Shown here piece by piece: positions 54,952-58,635 of a stretch of DNA of 58,635 nt. The DNA is from Candidatus Pseudoruminococcus merdavium (GTDB lineage: Bacteria > Bacillota > Clostridia > Oscillospirales > Ruminococcaceae), in assembly GCA_904419745.1 (NCBI GenBank), contig CAJFSS010000017.1:1-58635 (forward strand). Reading direction: 5' to 3'. The notes beneath the pieces were generated by a model, which saw only the letters and a list, made by a program, of their open reading frames with translations, searched no databases and was not told the origin of the DNA. Made by a program: the position numbers and the translations under genes. Numbering within the stretch: position 1 is the stretch's first letter; each line of letters opens with the position of its first letter.

Positions 54952-55716
54952 TTAACAAAGCGCCTGTTTGATGGTACGGATATACTCACAACAGGGTTCG
55001 ATGCAATTTTCGCCATACTGTTCTATTTTTTGTACCAATTGGGTATCCACAATTATCCCATCAACCTCCTGAAGAAACGGAGGGAGTTCTTCAGCACTGC
55101 CTGCGTCGCATCCCACAACACATGGGATATCCTGTTCCAGCTTAATCAGAGGAATCATTTCTGCAAGATCCGTTATCACTTCAGGACGTTTGCTTGGGAT
55201 AGGAACGCAGTTGACAAATCCCTGCGCCGCCTTTGCCAAAGTACGAATTCGCTCTTTTGTTGCGGAAACGATCATTTCCGTAAGCTGAATACCATATTTC
55301 TTGCAATAGGGGACAAGCAACTCCCGTTCTTCATAGGGAACATCGGGAACACTTACCGCATCAATTCCGCAATCCGCACAACGTGCAAAAAAACGTTCCA
55401 TCCCATAGACATAGATGGGGTTCATGTAACTCATCAAAATTAGAGGAGTATCGATCTGTTTTCGGACATTTGCCAGCATGTCAAATACTCCATCCGTGGT
55501 CGTGCCCGCCCGTAAAGCAGTTTCATCCGCTTTTTGAATGGTGACGCCCCCTGCCACTGGATCGGAAAACGGGATGCTCACCTCCAACATATCTGCACCA
55601 GCATGTGCTGCTGCAACCAGGAGCTGCTGTGTGACCCCAAGGTTTGGATACCCGGCTGTGATAAAGGGAATCAATGCTTTTTTTGCTGTAAATGCTGTTT
55701 TCATTTGATTAGTCAT
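54952..55716 (-). CDS. trpA: Divergent tryptophan synthase alpha subunit, probably catalytically inactive
   Basis: A 254-residue TIM barrel clearly homologous to TrpA ([46 protein letters not shown]). Glu45 matches catalytic Glu49, but catalytic Asp60 is Gly56 (GGG codon at 55549-55551) in PVAGGVTIQ. The phosphate loop GVTG is replaced by PSKRPEV, the GFGIS loop by GCDAGS, and the GSA loop by DTQ. Each change should prevent binding or cleavage of indole-3-glycerol phosphate. The ATG at 55716 overlaps the trpB stop by 8 bases. It may still bind TrpB and activate it, or may bind another ligand. No other trp genes are seen. Confidence 0.9.
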   Translation of the reverse strand: MTNQMKTAFTAKKALIPFITAGYPNLGVTQQLLVAAAHAGADMLEVSIPFSDPVAGGVTIQKADETALRAGTTTDGVFDMLANVRKQIDTPLILMSYMNPIYVYGMERFFARCADCGIDAVSVPDVPYEERELLVPYCKKYGIQLTEMIVSATKERIRTLAKAAQGFVNCVPIPSKRPEVITDLAEMIPLIKLEQDIPCVVGCDAGSAEELPPFLQEVDGIIVDTQLVQKIEQYGENCIEPCCEYIRTIKQALC

Positions 55717-56893
55717 GGATATCCACCCCTCTGTATCTGGCAATCGCCGCAACATCTTTATCTCCGCGTCCGGAGAGATTGACCACAATAATTTTATCTT
55801 TTCCCAAAGTTGGAGCCAGCTTTCTGGCATAGGCAATCGCATGAGAACTTTCAATGGCCGGGATAATCCCTTCTATCCGGGAGAGGTATTCAAATGCGCT
55901 CACCGCTTCATCATCGGTAATGGGGACATATTGGGCGCGCCCACTGTCTTTCATGGCAGAGTGTTCCGGTCCGACTCCTGGATAATCCAATCCAGCAGAA
56001 ATAGAGTAAACCGGGGCAATCTGACCAAATTCATCCTGACAGAAGTAAGACTGCATTCCATGGAAAATTCCCACTGTTCCTTTGGACATTGTAGCCGCAT
56101 GTTGATTGGTGTCTATCCCATGCCCAGCGCCCTCGCAGCCAATCAGCTGAACAGAGGGTTCTTGCACGAATTCATGGAACAAACCCATGGCGTTTGAACC
56201 TCCGCCCACACATGCAATCAAAACATCTGGAAGCCTTCCTTCCCGTTCCATCATCTGAGCCCGGACTTCCTTTCCAATAATGCTCTGGAAATCCCTGACG
56301 ATTGTTGGAAATGGATGAGGACCGACAACAGAACCGATTACATAATGGGTGTCTTCAATCCGTCTTGTCCACTCACGAAGGGTCTCATTTACCGCATCTT
56401 TCAGGGTCTGGGTTCCGCTGGTCACTGCGTGAACTTTCGCCCCTAACAATTCCATACGGTAGACATTGAGCGCCTGGCGCTCAGTATCTTCTTTTCCCAT
56501 AAAGATTTCACATTCCATTCCCATCAGGGCCGCCACAGTTGCAGTGGCAACGCCATGCTGTCCGGCGCCAGTTTCCGCAATCACCCGTTTTTTCCCCATC
56601 TTTTTGGCCATCAAAACCTGGCCAATAACATTGTTGATTTTATGGGCGCCCGTATGATTTAAATCCTCTCGTTTAAGATAGATTTTTGCACCGCCCAAAT
56701 CCTCCGTCATCTTCTCGGCATAGTACAATAGGGATGGCCTACCGACATAGTTTTTTAGCAGATCATTGTATTCCGCTAAAAACTGTGGATCGTTGCGGTA
56801 AAAATCATAGGCTTCTTCCAATTCCTGCAGAGCGCCCATGAGGATTTCCGGGGTGAATTGTCCCCCATGGATTCCAAAACGGCCTTTTGACAT
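55709..56893 (-). CDS. trpB: Tryptophan synthase beta subunit
   Basis: A 394-residue PLP enzyme that makes L-tryptophan from indole and serine. All signatures are intact: PLP Lys in HTGAHKINN, Glu in [18 protein letters not shown] phosphate loop, [11 protein letters not shown] and Ser in [15 protein letters not shown] precedes ATG 56893. It lies behind a Trp T-box and overlaps trpA by 8 bases. Confidence 0.97.
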   Translation of the reverse strand: MSKGRFGIHGGQFTPEILMGALQELEEAYDFYRNDPQFLAEYNDLLKNYVGRPSLLYYAEKMTEDLGGAKIYLKREDLNHTGAHKINNVIGQVLMAKKMGKKRVIAETGAGQHGVATATVAALMGMECEIFMGKEDTERQALNVYRMELLGAKVHAVTSGTQTLKDAVNETLREWTRRIEDTHYVIGSVVGPHPFPTIVRDFQSIIGKEVRAQMMEREGRLPDVLIACVGGGSNAMGLFHEFVQEPSVQLIGCEGAGHGIDTNQHAATMSKGTVGIFHGMQSYFCQDEFGQIAPVYSISAGLDYPGVGPEHSAMKDSGRAQYVPITDDEAVSAFEYLSRIEGIIPAIESSHAIAYARKLAPTLGKDKIIVVNLSGRGDKDVAAIARYRGVDIHD

Positions 56894-56954
56894 GATACAA
56901 ACACTCCTTTTTGATAAATCACATGTCTATGGAGGATTTCGGGAAATCACAAAT

Positions 56955-57235
56955 AAAAAGAGCTTTTATCCCTCATCGGGACAAAAGCTCTAAACTTCTG
57001 CGGTACCACCCAATTTGGTAACTGTAAAACAGTTACCCGCTCCTTTTACACACAAACATGCGTACCCCACTGATAACGGACAGGGTTCCCGTCGGCGTCT
57101 ACTCTTCCCTACAGAATTTCAAGCCGCCCTTGCAAGTCCATTCAGAAATTCCTGTGCTGCCACTTTTCACCAACTGCGGCTCTCTGAATACACCCGGAAA
57201 GTCTTACTTCTCTTGCGCATCGGTTTAACAAATAA
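56955..57235 (-). promoter_or_regulatory. T-box leader specific for Trp (specifier UGG)
   Basis: The T-box sequence GGGTGGTACCGCAG (minus strand, around 56998-57011) is followed by the terminator agagcttttgtccc / gggataaaagctct with T run (about 56954-56993). The specifier is TGG (57138-57140) in GAA-TGG-ACTTGCAAG. The same -ACTNGCNAG string follows the Phe specifier in the other T-box. Uncharged tRNA-Trp would switch on trpBA. Confidence 0.93.
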
Positions 57236-57245
57236 ATTTTAATTT

Positions 57246-57274
57246 ATTATATGTCTGCAAATTACATTTGTCAA
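57246..57274 (-). promoter_or_regulatory. Promoter of the trpBA leader
   Basis: A perfect consensus on the minus strand: TTGACA (57269-57274), 17 bases, TATAAT (57246-57251). With a T-box this gives strong, tRNA-gated expression. Confidence 0.92.
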
Positions 57275-57292
57275 TAGCTTTTTGAAATTAAA

Positions 57293-58225
57293 CTAACGGA
57301 ACTCTCGTTTCCGCTTCTCATATTCCGCATTGATGTACTGCATACCCTCCGTATCACCGTTCCCAGTATCCGGGTGGAAACTCTTGGCAAGCTGCCGATA
57401 ACGCTGTTCCAGCTTTTCCAAGGTATCACAGCCTGCAAAGGGATCAAATCCTCCGCTGGAAGGAGGATTTCCGGATTCTGGCGGGGAAGTACAGGAAATT
57501 ACCTGTTGCATTACCGCCTCATTCGATACTTCCATTTTATCCAGGTATTCCCGTATTACCCCAATCGTAGCATAAATTCCCGGCATACTGTGCAGTTGTT
57601 CCAGCTTCCCGGAAAGTTCTGTCAATTTTGCCGAACCTTCCTGCCAGATCCGGTTATTCTCTTCAAACGCCTGTCGCAGAGCGGAGTAATCCCCTTTTTG
57701 CAGCAATTGTACGGCCTTTTCCATAACCATTTCCCGCTGCTGCCCCAGTTTCTGGTACCGTTGTGTCAATTGTGCAAGATCCGTATCAATTTGTGATGGG
57801 CTGGAAGTGGAAACAACCGGTTCTTCAAAAACAATAGGCTGCACTCTGCGGACAGAATTTGGGCCAATCCCTATTTCCTCAGCGGAAACCAGATGAAGGC
57901 CTATAAACAGGATGGTCAGAACAGCAAAAATGACAATTTGCCAAAGTGTATCCGCATGGAACAGGGAGGCGATCAAAGATGTTCCTACAAGCGCCCAGAA
58001 CGCGCTGAGCAGTATTTGAAGGATTTTTCCCAAAATCCGGATATTCATCAGGGCCACCAGTACAATTGCCGATACCAGCCCAATGACAAAACACCAGGCC
58101 GGATGAAGTGTTTTATCAAACCCATAATAAACGCTGAACCCCACCGCCGCCACAGTCAATAAAAAGTCCCATATGACAAGGTTGCAACACCCGCTGTCCT
58201 CCGTAACCAGACGATATCTCGCCAT
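57293..58225 (-). CDS. Membrane-anchored J-domain protein
   Basis: A 310-residue protein. The N-terminal 125 residues hold about four transmembrane helices, a middle coiled-coil/helical region spans 135-240 (AQLTQRYQKLGQQREMVMEK), and a C-terminal J domain (about 255-305) has the HPD motif in LAKSFHPDTG. The J domain should recruit DnaK to the membrane. The J domain lies at the C-terminus, unlike in typical DnaJ. Function otherwise unknown. Confidence 0.8.
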   Translation of the reverse strand: MARYRLVTEDSGCCNLVIWDFLLTVAAVGFSVYYGFDKTLHPAWCFVIGLVSAIVLVALMNIRILGKILQILLSAFWALVGTSLIASLFHADTLWQIVIFAVLTILFIGLHLVSAEEIGIGPNSVRRVQPIVFEEPVVSTSSPSQIDTDLAQLTQRYQKLGQQREMVMEKAVQLLQKGDYSALRQAFEENNRIWQEGSAKLTELSGKLEQLHSMPGIYATIGVIREYLDKMEVSNEAVMQQVISCTSPPESGNPPSSGGFDPFAGCDTLEKLEQRYRQLAKSFHPDTGNGDTEGMQYINAEYEKRKREFR

Positions 58226-58385
58226 TTTCTTTTACTCCCCCCAAATAAAAACCGTTTTCCTTTGTTCATGGTATCATATGCAGCCTTTTTTCGTCAAGAA
58301 AACACCATAAACAGCTGCCAACGAGAAAAATCATCCCGTTTCCTGATTTCCGCTTTTCCATTTATCCGGATTACATTTCTAAAAG

Positions 58386-58420
58386 AAGAAACTCCCGCAA
58401 CCTCGGTTGCAGGAGTTTCT
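58386..58420 (-). terminator. Terminator of the tRNA cluster
   Basis: GAAACTCCCGCAACC / GGTTGCAGGAGTTTC stem with one mismatch and a T-rich tract on the minus-strand side, just past tRNA-Cys. Confidence 0.85.
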
Positions 58421-58422
58421 TT

Positions 58423-58497
<75 letters not shown>

Positions 58498-58536
58498 AAA
58501 AAGGAGAACATCTAAGATGATCTCCACTGATTCAAT

Positions 58537-58612
58537 TGGAGCGGGTTACGAGGCTCGAACTCGCTACCTCCACCTTGGCAAGGTGGCGCTCTACCAGATG
58601 AGCTAAACCCGC
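58537..58612 (-). tRNA. tRNA-Gly (anticodon GCC), CCA encoded
   Basis: Acceptor GCGGGTT / AACCCGC with CCA; anticodon loop TTGCCAA with GCC; the T arm has GAGTTCGAGCCTC. Length 76. It is 39 bases upstream of tRNA-Cys in the same transcript. Confidence 0.95.
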
Positions 58613-58619
58613 ATTCAGA

Positions 58620-58635
58620 TGGTGCCTCCGATCGG
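58620..58635 (-). tRNA. 3' end of a further tRNA, cut by the window edge
   Basis: Minus strand CCGAT-CGGAGGC-A-CCA: half of a T stem, the 3' acceptor strand, the discriminator and CCA, in the usual place 7 bases from tRNA-Gly. The amino acid cannot be read because the anticodon is outside the window. Confidence 0.7.

Overview
The window looks like a chromosomal contig from an anaerobic, spore-forming, low-to-middle GC Firmicute of the class Clostridia, most likely an Oscillospiraceae/Acutalibacteraceae-type gut bacterium. This is inferred from gene content: GatCAB, T-box leaders, DapL lysine synthesis, an N-terminal-rubredoxin rubrerythrin, YunB and CwlD sporulation proteins, IreB, and PadR/DUF1700 and DUF6106/DUF6873-type genes. 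I see no phage, insertion sequence, CRISPR array or replication origin. Both ends fall in repeat-prone sequence: the first 94 bases recur at 2843-2936, and the last bases are the start of a third tRNA in a tRNA cluster. The window edges may therefore be assembly breakpoints.

Layout. 1-3035: tail of one sortase-type surface protein, a small ORF and a second, larger beta-helix surface protein whose 3' end carries a 25-bp tandem duplication that shifts the frame. 3063-8410 (minus): ligA-gatC-gatA-gatB. 8516-9535: a VanZ-family gene and, antisense to it, a probable 18-residue peptide gene. 9536-12689 (minus): DUF6106-acpS-nnr-lipoprotein. 12767-16556: Phe T-box and pheST. 16568-17402: ireB and a conserved small protein. 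17467-20525 (minus): VanY-type peptidase and a PadR/DUF1700/DUF4097-like envelope module. 20751-32510: sugar isomerase-like protein, HNH nuclease, DegV, YunB, aldehyde dehydrogenase, M16 peptidase, rubrerythrin, MATE, NERD protein, then a flippase behind a structured leader and a GNAT. 32527-42856 (mostly minus): carB, dapF-dapL, an oxoamine synthase, an AlkD-like protein, a thioesterase, YdcF, nth. 43014-46389: glyA, Imm5-like protein, DUF1848. 46388-53637 (minus): DUF6873, permease and adaptor of a MacB-like system, radA, cwlD, trxA, hxlR. 53798-58635: APH-family kinase, trpBA behind a Trp T-box, a membrane J-domain protein and tRNAs.

The genes are mainly housekeeping (tRNA charging, DNA repair, lysine, tryptophan, one-carbon and pyrimidine/arginine metabolism) mixed with envelope, sporulation and redox functions. 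The most unusual item is the trpBA pair. TrpB keeps every catalytic signature and is controlled by a UGG-specifier T-box. Its TrpA partner has Gly in place of catalytic Asp60 and has lost all three phosphate-binding signatures, which suggests a TrpA pseudoenzyme supporting indole/serine-based tryptophan salvage or binding another ligand. Other items of note are an RNA-like leader before the flippase, a hidden amphipathic peptide gene, a cwlD ribosome-binding site buried in a hairpin, and the probable non-stop end of the surface protein.
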